A stretch of DNA of 64,000 nt. Origin: SIG424 sp045546695. GTDB lineage: Bacteria > Bacillota > Clostridia > UBA1212 > UBA1255. Location of the stretch: the NCBI GenBank assembly GCA_045546695.1, contig JAZQDE010000036.1, forward strand, positions 49,179 through 113,178, given 5' to 3'. The position numbers and the translations under genes are program-made. Under the pieces are notes generated by a model that saw only the letters and a list, made by a program, of their open reading frames with translations, was not told where the DNA came from and searched no databases. This document shows, one piece after another, positions 7,437 through 16,106 of this stretch; position 1 is the stretch's first letter; each line of letters starts with the position of its first letter.

Positions 7437-9764
7437 TTACTCAGCGTCAGTAGTCTCAACGTCCTGGAGCTGTGCAGCAAGGAGGTCGCCTAAAGATGTA
7501 CCGATTGAAGACTCAACGTCAGCAACAACAACGTCTTCTTTGTTTTCTTTTCTAGGCTTTCTCTCACCACGAGGCTTGCGCTCTCTTACAGGAGCTTCGC
7601 CGTTCTCGCCTTCCTGAGCTTCAGCGCGAGGCTTTCTGCGAGGTCTTTCTTTCTTTTCAGGAACGATAGGATTGCCATCTTCGTCATATTCAACAGGCTT
7701 CGGCTCCGGATTGTATTCCTGAACATCACGGATGCTGAGGTTGATCTTCTTCTCAGCGATGTTAGTATCAATAATCTTAGCCATAACCTTCTGACCAATC
7801 TTGAGGCAGTCAGCTGCGCTCTGGATTCTCTGGTTAGAAATCTGTGAAATGTGAACGAGACCGTCAACGCCGGGAGCGATGTTTACGAATACGCCGAAAG
7901 CAACAAATCTAACAACTGTAACTTCGAGAATATCGCCAACCTGGTAGAGGTTTTCTGCGTCGAACCATGGGTTCTCTTCTGCCTTGCGGTAGCCGAGAGA
8001 AATTCTCTGCTTTTCACGGTCAAATTCAAGAACCTTAACTTCAACTTCCTGGCCTACGCTGAGAACTTCCTTCGGATGCTTAACTCTGTTCCATGAAAGC
8101 TCTGACATATGGATAAGTCCGTCGTATCCGCCGAGATCTACGAAAGCACCGAAAGGTGTGAGGCTCTTAACAACACCGGTATATGTACCGCCGAGTTCGA
8201 TCTTGCCCCAGAAAGCTTCTTCCTTCTTTGTTCTCTGCTCAACGAGGATAACTTTGCGTGAACCAACAATACGATTGTGGCCGCGTGGACCCTTTTCGAA
8301 TGCTGTGATAATAACTTCGATTGTCTTGCCTACAAATGAAGAGAGGTCTCTGATGAACTTCTCTGAAAGCTGTGATGCAGGAATGAAAATACGAACTGAA
8401 CCAAGGAAAGCAACTACGCCGCCGTTAACTGCTTCAGCAACTCTTACATTAACAGGAGTCTGGTTAGCAAAAGAATCTTCAAGAAGCTTCATGTTCTTCT
8501 TGTTATCAACGCGTCTCTTAGACAAAATAGCTTCGCCGTCTTTGTCACTTACTTTGACAACCATAGCTTCTACTTCATCGCCGATCTTAAGCTGCTCAAT
8601 GTCAAATCCGGGAACTTCTTCAAACTCATCCATAGCGATGAAGCCTTCGAACTTGAAGCCTAAATCGATATAAACGCCCTTTGAATCGATCTTGCTGATA
8701 GGACCTGTAACAACCTGTCCGCTTGTAATTGTTGTGAGGCTATTATTCAATAAATCCTCAAAACTGTTCTCCGATTCGTCAGCTGCTTCTGCTGCAACTT
8801 CTGCAACTTCTTCAACAACAGCTTCTTCAACCGGTGCTACTTCGATAGCGTCCTCAGCTACAACTTCTGCAGCTTCGATAACGTCTTCTACTTTAGTAAT
8901 TTCTTCGCTCATAAAACCAATGACCTCCTCGATGACCTTATCGGGCGTCGATGCACCCGCAGTCACTCCCACTTTTTTAAATACATTTTTGCGCACACCA
9001 TCCAGCTCCTTGGCTGATTCTACAAGAACAGCATCAGGGCATACTTCAAGGCTTATGTCATATAGCTTACGAGTATTTGAACTCATCCGGCTACCGACAA
9101 CAATCATAAAGTCAACTTCTGATGCAATTTTTATAGTATCCTGCTGTCGCAAAGATGTAGCACTGCATATTGTATCAAAAAAACGCACATTGTCAAAGGA
9201 ATTTTTAAAAAAATTTACAATTTCGGCGAATTTTTTTTGTGAAAAAGTAGTCTGGGCCACAACGCTATACAATATATTGTGTTTGTACTTTTCACCATTA
9301 TTTAAAAAATTTTGAAATTCTTCAAAAGAGTTACAAATTTCAGCAGAATTGTCGCAAAAACCGTTAATTCCTATAACTTCGGGATGGTTCGGATCGCCGA
9401 TGATGACGATTTTTCTGCCGCTTTCATATTCTCTTTTGACTAAGTCATGTATCTTGGCTACAAAGGGGCACGTAGCGTCGATGATTTCGTATCCCTTTTC
9501 ACGAAGCCCCTCGTAAACAACGGGCGCCACACCATGCGCGCGGATAATCACCTTATCCCCATCGCCGGCAGGCGCAAGTGCGTCCAGATTGTTTACCGTC
9601 TTAAGTCCCATGCCGGCAAGTTCGTCTGTCACAGTCTGATTGTGAATCAGCTCGCCGTAACAAAAGACTTTGCGATCATTGTTTTCAACAGCGGCGTATG
9701 CTGTTTTGACAGCTTTTGCCACGCCGAAACAAAATCCTGCAGACGGAACCTTAATTATTTCCAT
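7437..9764 (-). CDS. ispH: IspH (HMBPP reductase) fused to ribosomal protein S1
   Basis: Bifunctional protein of 775 residues. Residues 1-285 are 4-hydroxy-3-methylbut-2-enyl diphosphate reductase, the last MEP-pathway enzyme, with the three [4Fe-4S] cysteines at C12 (SAGFCFGV), C99 (DATCPF) and C200 (DTICSATS) and the E-containing TTFSQKKF segment. An acidic Val/Glu/Ala linker (about 290-340) leads to four S1 RNA-binding domains (about 342-680; GAFVDLGGYDGLIHMSEL and GVFVNIAPGVDGLVHISQ are the clearest), and a basic/acidic tail. This fusion is known in Clostridia. Start ATG 9764 with GGAGG 6 nt upstream; it overlaps plsC by 14 bp. ispD of the same pathway lies at 44.4 kb. Confidence 0.95.
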   Translation of the reverse strand: MEIIKVPSAGFCFGVAKAVKTAYAAVENNDRKVFCYGELIHNQTVTDELAGMGLKTVNNLDALAPAGDGDKVIIRAHGVAPVVYEGLREKGYEIIDATCPFVAKIHDLVKREYESGRKIVIIGDPNHPEVIGINGFCDNSAEICNSFEEFQNFLNNGEKYKHNILYSVVAQTTFSQKKFAEIVNFFKNSFDNVRFFDTICSATSLRQQDTIKIASEVDFMIVVGSRMSSNTRKLYDISLEVCPDAVLVESAKELDGVRKNVFKKVGVTAGASTPDKVIEEVIGFMSEEITKVEDVIEAAEVVAEDAIEVAPVEEAVVEEVAEVAAEAADESENSFEDLLNNSLTTITSGQVVTGPISKIDSKGVYIDLGFKFEGFIAMDEFEEVPGFDIEQLKIGDEVEAMVVKVSDKDGEAILSKRRVDNKKNMKLLEDSFANQTPVNVRVAEAVNGGVVAFLGSVRIFIPASQLSEKFIRDLSSFVGKTIEVIITAFEKGPRGHNRIVGSRKVILVEQRTKKEEAFWGKIELGGTYTGVVKSLTPFGAFVDLGGYDGLIHMSELSWNRVKHPKEVLSVGQEVEVKVLEFDREKQRISLGYRKAEENPWFDAENLYQVGDILEVTVVRFVAFGVFVNIAPGVDGLVHISQISNQRIQSAADCLKIGQKVMAKIIDTNIAEKKINLSIRDVQEYNPEPKPVEYDEDGNPIVPEKKERPRRKPRAEAQEGENGEAPVRERKPRGERKPRKENKEDVVVADVESSIGTSLGDLLAAQLQDVETTDAE

Positions 9765-10365
9765 CTTCTACCTCCATAAGAGCGTAGCATTTTTCTAATA
9801 TTTCACGTGAAAATTCCATATAATCCGCCTTGGTGAAAGGATGTTCGGGATCGTTTTTGGGAAGATAATATGGGTCGCCGAATCTTACGTATACTTTGCC
9901 GAAAAGTCTGTATTTGCCCCAGACAGCAACCGGCTGAACGGGAACGCCCGCTTCTATTGCAAACTTTGCAACGCCTGCATGCGTTTTGCCCGGCTTCGTG
10001 GCATCTTTGTGGCGTGTGCCTTCCGGGAAAATACCAACGAGCTCGCCCTGCTGCAGAAGATGAAGTGCCGTCTTTGCCGCGCCTACATCCGCACAACCGC
10101 GGTCTACGGGAAACGCGCCGCAACTTCTGATAAATTTACCAAAAAGCTTGTTTTTGAAAAGCTCTTTTTTGGCCATCCAGTTAAGATATCTCGGTGCTTT
10201 TACGCCAATCATAATCATGTCGAGCATTGACTTGTGGTTTGATGCTATCATTCCGCCGCCTTCCGGTATCAGTTTTTCAACGTCATAGACTTTGAGTCTG
10301 ATAAATACATGGCAAATAATGTTAGCCAACACTCTATAGAATTCCATCAATTTCCTTTTTTTCAT
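9751..10365 (-). CDS. plsC: 1-acyl-sn-glycerol-3-phosphate acyltransferase
   Basis: Membrane-associated enzyme that acylates lysophosphatidic acid to phosphatidic acid. 204 residues. The LPLAT motifs are present: NHKSMLD (NHX4D, block I), GAFPVDR, and FPEGTRHKD (block III). Its ATG overlaps the cmk stop as ATGA, and its 3' end overlaps ispH by 14 bp, so the three genes form one tight operon, an arrangement common in Clostridia. Confidence 0.93.
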   Translation of the reverse strand: MKKRKLMEFYRVLANIICHVFIRLKVYDVEKLIPEGGGMIASNHKSMLDMIMIGVKAPRYLNWMAKKELFKNKLFGKFIRSCGAFPVDRGCADVGAAKTALHLLQQGELVGIFPEGTRHKDATKPGKTHAGVAKFAIEAGVPVQPVAVWGKYRLFGKVYVRFGDPYYLPKNDPEHPFTKADYMEFSREILEKCYALMEVEDGNN

Positions 10366-11045
10366 AAATTGATCTTCTTTCTTACTATATTTATTATGGC
10401 ATCTACGCTCTGTTGTCTGTCGAGGTCAGATGTGTCGAGGAAAACGGCGTCTTCTGCCTGTCGGAGCGGTGAAACGGCTCTGTTCATGTCGTTGTCGTCG
10501 CGTCTGTTTATGTCTTCGAGGACTTCTTCGTACGTAACTTTGTCGCCTTTTTCGATGAGTTCTTTATATCTGCGGTCAGCTCTCGCCTCGCGGCTTGCAG
10601 TCAGATATATTTTCACTTCCGCATCGGGAAGCACGCACGTACCGATATCGCGTCCGTCCATAACAACACTCTTGCCTGCAGCAATTTTTCTTTGAAGGTC
10701 AACGAGTTTTACGCGCACCTCCGGGATTTTTGATATGTCGGAGGCTTTCATGGACACCCATGGCTCTCTGATTGTGAGTGAAACGTCTTCGCCGTTGAGT
10801 GATACGGTCTGCTGTCCGTCTTCGTATGCGATTCCGATATCAAGAGAATCAAGAAGCGGGATAACGTTTTCACGGTCGTTTACGTCAATTCCCTTGCGTG
10901 TGGCATACACGGCTGCGGCGCGGTACATAGCGCCCGTGTCAAGATATGTAATTTTCAGCTGCTCAGCAAGTCTTTTTGCCGTTGAACTTTTGCCCGCGCC
11001 TGAAGGTCCGTCGATTGCAATTGCAAAGCATTTTTTGTCTTCCAT
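10362..11045 (-). CDS. cmk: Cytidylate kinase
   Basis: Phosphorylates CMP/dCMP with ATP. 227 residues with the P-loop IDGPSGAGKSS, the CMP-binding LDTGAMYRAAA and VMDGRDIGT segments, and the R-rich lid around ASREARADRRY. GGCAGG lies about 9 nt upstream of the ATG at 11045. First gene of the cmk-plsC-ispH/S1 operon; cmk next to S1 is a classic bacterial neighbourhood. Only 14 bp separate it from the proA stop, so read-through from proBA is possible. Confidence 0.95.
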   Translation of the reverse strand: MEDKKCFAIAIDGPSGAGKSSTAKRLAEQLKITYLDTGAMYRAAAVYATRKGIDVNDRENVIPLLDSLDIGIAYEDGQQTVSLNGEDVSLTIREPWVSMKASDISKIPEVRVKLVDLQRKIAAGKSVVMDGRDIGTCVLPDAEVKIYLTASREARADRRYKELIEKGDKVTYEEVLEDINRRDDNDMNRAVSPLRQAEDAVFLDTSDLDRQQSVDAIINIVRKKINL

Positions 11046-11059
11046 ATTCTACCTGCCTT

Positions 11060-12349
11060 TTATTGTCTGATCTGCCCTTTACCGTTGATTATATATTTAT
11101 ATGTTGTAAGTTCGCTAAGGCCCATCGGTCCTCTTGCGTGGAGCTTCTGGTTGCTGATGCCGATCTCTGCGCCGAGTCCGAATTCAAATCCATCTGTGAA
11201 ACGTGTCGATGCGTTTACGTATACGCATGATGCGTCTACCAGTTCCTGGAATCTGACTGCTGTTGTGAAATTCTCTGTGATTATTGCTTCTGAGTGTCTT
11301 GTTCCGTGCGCGTTGATGTGGGCAATCGCTTCGTCTGCGTCGTCGACAATTTTCACAGCGAGGATGTAATCGTTGTATTCTGTATCCCAGTCTTCTTCTT
11401 TTGCGTCGATTACGTAAGACATGTCGATGTCATCGCAGCCGGAATCTTTCAAGGCTGCCATTGTCTTTTCACAGACGCGGAGCTGAGTCTTTCTTTCGAT
11501 GAGTTCGCGTGCCATAGCAGGCAGGAAAATGTCTGCGATAACACTGTTTACGAGGACTGTTTCTACTGCATTGCAGACTGACGGTCTTTGTGTCTTGGCA
11601 TTTATGACTACGTCGAGTGCCATTTTGAAGTCTGCGTCTTCGTCTACATAAATATGGCAATTGCCGGTGCCTGTCTGGATTACCGGAACAGTTGAGTTCT
11701 TTACGACTGTTTCGATGAGTCCTTTGCCACCTCTTGGAATAAGAACGTCAACGTATTTATTGAGCTGCATAAGTTCTGTTGCGACTTCTCTTGCTGTGTT
11801 GTCGATGAGCTGTACGCAGTCGGGGCTGACGCCGTTTGCTTCAAGTGCATCGGCGAAGATTTTTGCTACTGCGAGGTTTGAGTTGATGGCTTCTTTGCCG
11901 CCTCTTAAGATGCAGGCGTTGCCTGATTTGATGCAAAGGCCGGCTGCGTCTGCAGTTACGTTTGGTCTTGCTTCAAATATGATGCCAAGAACTCCCAGCG
12001 GTACTGATTTTTTTACGATTTGCAGTCCATTTTCACATGTATTGCCGCCGAGTACGTTGCCTACCGGGTCTTTTAATGCCATAAGCTGGATGAGACCTTC
12101 TGCCATGCCTTCGAGTCTTGCCGGTGTAAGGCGGAGTCTGTCTTGCATCGATGTGCTCATGCCGTTTGATTTTGCATTTTCAAGGTCAATGTTGTTCGCT
12201 GCGATGATTTCTTCGCTGCGGCTTATGAGCATGTCGGCTGCCGTCTTCAGAATGTCGTTTTTAATTTTTACGGGCAGCGTTGCGAGCTGCATTGATGCAG
12301 CTTTTGCCTTTTTACCATAATTTTCAAGATATTCAGTGTACTGTGACAT
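11060..12349 (-). CDS. proA: Gamma-glutamyl phosphate reductase
   Basis: Second step of proline synthesis: NADPH reduction of gamma-glutamyl phosphate to glutamate semialdehyde. 429 residues of the aldehyde dehydrogenase superfamily. Seen: PLGVLGIIFEARPNVT (N-terminal signature), LRGGKEA, LIPRGGKGLI, and RPSVCNAVETVLV with the catalytic Cys. AAGGAAG precedes the ATG by 7-8 nt. It starts 2 nt after the proB stop, an obvious proBA operon. Confidence 0.95.
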   Translation of the reverse strand: MSQYTEYLENYGKKAKAASMQLATLPVKIKNDILKTAADMLISRSEEIIAANNIDLENAKSNGMSTSMQDRLRLTPARLEGMAEGLIQLMALKDPVGNVLGGNTCENGLQIVKKSVPLGVLGIIFEARPNVTADAAGLCIKSGNACILRGGKEAINSNLAVAKIFADALEANGVSPDCVQLIDNTAREVATELMQLNKYVDVLIPRGGKGLIETVVKNSTVPVIQTGTGNCHIYVDEDADFKMALDVVINAKTQRPSVCNAVETVLVNSVIADIFLPAMARELIERKTQLRVCEKTMAALKDSGCDDIDMSYVIDAKEEDWDTEYNDYILAVKIVDDADEAIAHINAHGTRHSEAIITENFTTAVRFQELVDASCVYVNASTRFTDGFEFGLGAEIGISNQKLHARGPMGLSELTTYKYIINGKGQIRQ

Positions 12350-12351
12350 AA

Positions 12352-13185
12352 TTAATCTTCCTTTCTGCGGGCAACGAACAGTGTGCCGACGTCTCTGCCT
12401 TCCAGAATTTTATATATAACTCTCGGGTCGTCGCCGTTTGCGATGACAGCGTTTGTGCCTTTTGCTGCGGCGAGTCTGCTGGCGTGTACTTTTGTGAGCA
12501 TGCCGCCTGTGCCGAGATTGCTTCCGGCGCCGCCTGCTACTTCTTCTATTTTTTCAGACAAGTCTTCGATCGTGTGATATAAGACTGCGTGCGGGTCTTC
12601 GTTTGGATTGTTTGAGTAAAAACCGTCAATATCTGTCAGAATAATGAGCAAATCTGCCTCGTTGAGTGTCGCAACCAGATATGAAAGCGTGTCGTTGTCG
12701 CCGAATTTGATCTCGTCTACGGCGATAGTGTCGTTTTCGTTAACGATCGGCACGATGCGCATTTTGAGAAGTTCTTTAAATGTGTTTACAGAGTGTTTTC
12801 TTGCGTCTTCGAGGTCGAGTACGTTTTTTGTAAGCAGTATCTGTCCTACTGAAAAGCCATAATCTGAGAATGCCATGCTGTAGAGCTTCATCAGGTCAAC
12901 CTGTCCGACAGCAGCAACGGCCTGGCGGCCTTCTACAGTTTTTGGTTTTTCGGGGAGTCTGAGCATCTTGACGCCTACGCCAATCGCGCCGGACGAAACA
13001 AGTATTACGTCCAGTCCGTGGTTCATGAGGTCTGAGATGATTTCTGACAATTTATGGATACGTTTGATGTTTATGCCGCCTTCTTTGTACATTAATGAAG
13101 AGGTGCCGATTTTGATAACGACTTTTTTCGTATCTTTGAGTTTTTCTCTATATTCTGCCTCGCGGGCTTTGTCTACTATATCCAT
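12352..13185 (-). CDS. proB: Glutamate 5-kinase
   Basis: ATP-dependent phosphorylation of glutamate, the committed and normally proline-inhibited step. 277 residues: only the amino acid kinase domain, without the C-terminal PUA domain found in many homologues. Seen: VVIKIGTSSL, LVSSGAIGVG, VNENDTIAVDEIKFGDND, LTDIDGFY and GTGGMLTKVHAS. Preceded by AAGGTTT and by a consensus promoter with a palindrome over its -10 box. Confidence 0.95.
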   Translation of the reverse strand: MDIVDKAREAEYREKLKDTKKVVIKIGTSSLMYKEGGINIKRIHKLSEIISDLMNHGLDVILVSSGAIGVGVKMLRLPEKPKTVEGRQAVAAVGQVDLMKLYSMAFSDYGFSVGQILLTKNVLDLEDARKHSVNTFKELLKMRIVPIVNENDTIAVDEIKFGDNDTLSYLVATLNEADLLIILTDIDGFYSNNPNEDPHAVLYHTIEDLSEKIEEVAGGAGSNLGTGGMLTKVHASRLAAAKGTNAVIANGDDPRVIYKILEGRDVGTLFVARRKED

Positions 13186-13217
13186 TGTGAAACCTTCTTA
13201 ATTAAAAATAGTCCAAA

Positions 13218-13250
13218 GTTGATAATATCAACGATGGACGTTTTTGTCAA
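13218..13250 (-). promoter_or_regulatory. proBA promoter with operator-like palindrome
   Basis: Minus strand: TTGACA (13245-13250), 17 bp, TATTAT (13222-13227). The perfect palindrome GTTGATAATATCAAC (13218-13232) covers the -10 box, as expected for a repressor site. The -35 overlaps the stop region of the next gene upstream. Confidence 0.7.
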
Positions 13251-13882
13251 TTATTCTGTGGCCTGTATGCGAACATAAAATCGTTTATCGGCTCGCACAT
13301 TGGCTGGACGCTCTGGATTCTGTGGTCCGATCCGCAGTCGTATCTGTAATAGTCTGTGTCGTTTGCTTTGCCTGCGCACATGAATGTGTGTGACGCGTAT
13401 TCTACGCCTTTGCCGGAAGTTTTTGGTATTACGAATACGATGTCGCCGGCCTGCAGGTCGTCTTTGTTTTCTATGCGTGAAAAGCCGTGTTTTTCACAGA
13501 ATGTGGGAAGGTCGTGTGCCGGATCTGCCGAGCAGTATACGTAAAGTCCGTTTGCCTCAGGCTGGTCTGTCATTCCAATATTATACAGTACCCAGCCGAC
13601 GAAACGGTCGCAGCTTACTGTTTTTTCGCTCTCGTTTATTGCCGGATTGAGCATCGCATGGCCGTATCTGAAGCCCGTCGTGCGTACGTGGTCGGTGATT
13701 TTTTTGCCTTCTGCGAGCATTTTTGTCACTTTTTCGCTGTATGGTGCGTAAATGATTTTGCCGTTTTCATCGTAGACCCTGTATCCGCAGGCAGCATTGT
13801 CGTCTGCGGTTTTTTTCGCATTTTGAAGGTCGGGGTTGGTGAAAATTTCCAGTTGTGTGTTTTCGGACTTTATAGTGTACAT
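13247..13882 (-). CDS. Putative NlpC/P60- or CHAP-like cysteine peptidase
   Basis: 211 residues from the ATG at 13882, chosen because GGAGGG sits 8-9 nt upstream; an in-frame extension to 13942 lacks such a site. CDRFVGWVLYNIG near residue 100 supplies a Cys at the start of a helix, DLQAGDIVFV is the strand typical of NlpC/P60 and CHAP folds, and SHTFMCAG supplies the His. This arrangement suggests a papain-like amidase acting on cell-wall peptides, but there is no signal peptide, so a cytosolic role or non-classical export must be considered. Its 3' end overlaps the proBA promoter. Confidence 0.5.
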   Translation of the reverse strand: MYTIKSENTQLEIFTNPDLQNAKKTADDNAACGYRVYDENGKIIYAPYSEKVTKMLAEGKKITDHVRTTGFRYGHAMLNPAINESEKTVSCDRFVGWVLYNIGMTDQPEANGLYVYCSADPAHDLPTFCEKHGFSRIENKDDLQAGDIVFVIPKTSGKGVEYASHTFMCAGKANDTDYYRYDCGSDHRIQSVQPMCEPINDFMFAYRPQNN

Positions 13883-13950
13883 ATTTGTCGCCCTCCTGCT
13901 ATGTGCTGGTGATATTTTAAACCAGGCGGTGGAATTTGTCAAAAGGATGT

Positions 13951-13989
13951 GGGCGCGGGCGTGGGCGGCGTGGGCGTGGGCGTGGGCGG
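13951..13989 (+). repeat. G-rich GTGGGC repeat with G-quadruplex potential
   Basis: Six GGG tracts spaced by 3-6 nt on the plus strand, built from GTGGGC units. It lies upstream of the NlpC-like gene and directly beside the inverted-repeat element. Confidence 0.6.
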
Positions 13990-13995
13990 AAAGCG

Positions 13996-14102
13996 ATATA
14001 TATGAAAAGTCAAATTTTTGGTACTGTTAAGAATTATGAACATAGGCATACCTTTTTTTCAGTATTTTGAACAGTACCAAAAAAATCGGTTTTGATATAT
14101 AT
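13996..14102. repeat. 107-bp element with long terminal inverted repeats
   Basis: Both ends start with ATATATAT; the 33-bp arms match at about 26 positions and share the inner block TTTTTGGTACTGTT. The 40-nt centre has no reading frame. It could be a small non-autonomous insertion or a strong bidirectional hairpin between divergent genes. Confidence 0.6.
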
Positions 14103-14147
14103 GCCCTGATGGCCTCCCACCCCCATATAAAATTCACAATTTATACA

Positions 14148-14175
14148 TTGACTTTATCGTACATTGTGGTAGCAT
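14148..14175 (+). promoter_or_regulatory. Promoter of the SLC13-like transporter
   Basis: TTGACT, 16 bp, TAGCAT on the plus strand, about 47 bp upstream of the transporter start. Confidence 0.45.
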
Positions 14176-14222
14176 TGCATGGTTTCGTTTGAAACTATTA
14201 TTCAGAAGGAAGATGTTTCGGA

Positions 14223-15326
14223 TTGGTAAGTTTTGTAAAAAAGAACACAGTTTTGATGATAGCATTGCTGCTTGCGGGAATATCCATGATTATCGTGCCG
14301 CCCGACAAGGCCTACGCCGGATACATCGACTTCAAAACAATCAGCTGCCTGTTTTGCGTTTCGGCAGTCGTAATGGCACTCGGCGACATTGATTTTTTTA
14401 CATTTCTTGCCAGGAAAATTATTACAATCGCGGGCAGTCTGAGAAGCGCGGTGCTCGGAATTGTTTATATAACATTTATTGGCTCTATGCTCATTGCAAA
14501 CGACATGGCGCTGCTTACTTTTCTGCCGCTTGGCTATATCGTGCTTCATAAGACGAACAACGACAGGCATATGGCTTTTATGTTCATTATGCAGAACATT
14601 GCGGCAAACCTCGGCGGTATGCTGACACCTTTTGGCAATCCCCAGAATCTGTATTTATATACGTATTACGATATTCCGACGAGCCAGTTTATGGCAGTTA
14701 TGCTGCTACCTTTCCTGTTTGCAATCGGTCTGATCACACTTGCATGCTTCGTTTTTGTCAGAAACGAAAAGCTCACGATGGACCGTTTTGACGCGATTGT
14801 CCTGCCCCGCAGAAATACCATTATTTACCTGGTATTATTTGTTTTGTCCATATTGATTGTGTTCAGATTTATTCCATATATTGTCGGCGTTGCAATCGTG
14901 ACCGGCGGTGTGTTCATTTTTGACAGACACGCGCTTAAGAAGGTTGACTACCCGTTGCTGCTGACATTTATTGCCTTCTTTATTTTTGCAGGAAACCTCT
15001 CCAGAATTGATGCTGTCAGCGATTTTATTTCACCACTTCTTGGTAAAAATACTTTGTCGGCATCGGCTTTGAGTTGCCAGTTTATGTCAAACGTACCGTC
15101 TGCCATTTTGTTTTCACAGTTTACCGATAACTGGAAGGAATTGCTTCTTGGCGTTAACATCGGTGGCACAGGCACTTTGATTGCATCGCTGGCGTCACTG
15201 ATTACTTTCAGACAGTTTTCAACGTATTATCCAAATAAAAAAGGCAAATATTTCCTGGAATTTACCGGAATAAACTTTGCCTTCCTTGCTCTTATGATTG
15301 TGTTCTGCTCTGTTGTCATTTTATAA
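14223..15326 (+). CDS. SLC13/ArsB-superfamily anion transporter
   Basis: Integral membrane protein, 367 residues with about ten hydrophobic helices. Features typical of the ion-transporter superfamily (citrate/NhaD/ArsB): two hairpin-like repeats, NDMALLTFLPLG and GGMLTPFGNPQNLY in the first half, SNVPSAILFSQF and GVNIGGTGTLIASLAS in the second. The NP and GGTGT stretches normally form the substrate/Na+ sites. Substrate unknown (dicarboxylate, citrate or arsenite). The start is taken as TTG 14223, preceded by GAAGGAAG at about 10 nt. It converges on thiZ with 4 bp between stops. Confidence 0.8.
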   Translation: MVSFVKKNTVLMIALLLAGISMIIVPPDKAYAGYIDFKTISCLFCVSAVVMALGDIDFFTFLARKIITIAGSLRSAVLGIVYITFIGSMLIANDMALLTFLPLGYIVLHKTNNDRHMAFMFIMQNIAANLGGMLTPFGNPQNLYLYTYYDIPTSQFMAVMLLPFLFAIGLITLACFVFVRNEKLTMDRFDAIVLPRRNTIIYLVLFVLSILIVFRFIPYIVGVAIVTGGVFIFDRHALKKVDYPLLLTFIAFFIFAGNLSRIDAVSDFISPLLGKNTLSASALSCQFMSNVPSAILFSQFTDNWKELLLGVNIGGTGTLIASLASLITFRQFSTYYPNKKGKYFLEFTGINFAFLALMIVFCSVVIL

Positions 15327-15340
15327 CAGCTTATAACAGC
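15321..15340. repeat. 10-bp tandem duplication spanning two convergent stop codons
   Basis: TTATAACAGC twice. The transporter ends in the first copy (TAA 15324-15326) and the thiZ-like gene ends in the second (TAA on the minus strand, 15331-15333). Confidence 0.85.
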
Positions 15341-16071
15341 GCGTTGATTTCCTTTTTGTATTCCAGGAATTCTGACGTCAGGTCAAAGCCCTGTCTGTCT
15401 TCCCTTTTTTTGGAAATCCGTACGCACGAGCGGATGATGGCGCCGTCCGGGCTATCACCGAGGACGTAGACTTTGTCCGACATGTACACGGCCTCGTCGA
15501 TGTCGTGCGTGATCATCAATGTCGATTGGTTGTATTTTTGTGAAATATCGAGATACCAACTGTGCATTTTTGCTTTTGTGAGCGAGTCGAGTGCGGAAAA
15601 AGGCTCATCCAGGAGCATGATTTCCGGCGAATAAAGGTATGTGCGAAGCAGTCCTGCCCGCTGGCGCATGCCGCCCGAAATCGCTTTCGGGTATAGTTTT
15701 TCAGCGCCTTCCAGACCAAAAAGTGGAAAATATTTCAGCGCCTCCTCGCGGGCGTCTTTCTTTTTCCTGCCCTTGATGAGCAAGGGCAGGATTACGTTGT
15801 CGAGCAATGTTCTGTGTTCGAGAAGCAAATCTTTCTGGAAACTATATCCAACAATGCCGGTTTTGCCGGTAACGTCGGTGCCATCTATCAGCACGCTGCC
15901 GCTGTCTGGCTCTGTCATGCCCGCGATCACGTTAAACAGCGTACTTTTGCCTACGCCACTTTCTCCCAGCAGCGACACGATCTCGTTTTCCGCCACTTCA
16001 AGTGAAATATCTTTTATGATGGTGCGTCCGTCAAATGATTTGGTTACATTTTTTGTCTCAAGTTTGTTCAT
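15331..16071 (-). CDS. thiZ: ABC transporter ATPase for thiamine precursor
   Basis: 246-residue ATPase of the taurine/NMT1-type ABC importers. Walker A GESGVGKST, signature SGGMRQR, Walker B IMLLDEPFSALD and H-loop MITHDIDEA are intact. AAGGGAAG precedes the ATG. It follows the permease and binding-protein genes, and the whole set lies behind a TPP riboswitch, so it should energise uptake of a pyrimidine thiamine precursor rather than sulfonates. Confidence 0.85.
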   Translation of the reverse strand: MNKLETKNVTKSFDGRTIIKDISLEVAENEIVSLLGESGVGKSTLFNVIAGMTEPDSGSVLIDGTDVTGKTGIVGYSFQKDLLLEHRTLLDNVILPLLIKGRKKKDAREEALKYFPLFGLEGAEKLYPKAISGGMRQRAGLLRTYLYSPEIMLLDEPFSALDSLTKAKMHSWYLDISQKYNQSTLMITHDIDEAVYMSDKVYVLGDSPDGAIIRSCVRISKKREDRQGFDLTSEFLEYKKEINALL

Positions 16072-16106
16072 GTATTTGCTTCCCTTTGTTTTCTTTTGTT
16101 TCCATA

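Noticed and set aside
8692..9315. 207-residue plus-strand frame
   Set aside because: It is antisense to the ispH/S1 linker and shows only Ser/Thr/Ala low complexity mirrored from the acidic linker codons.
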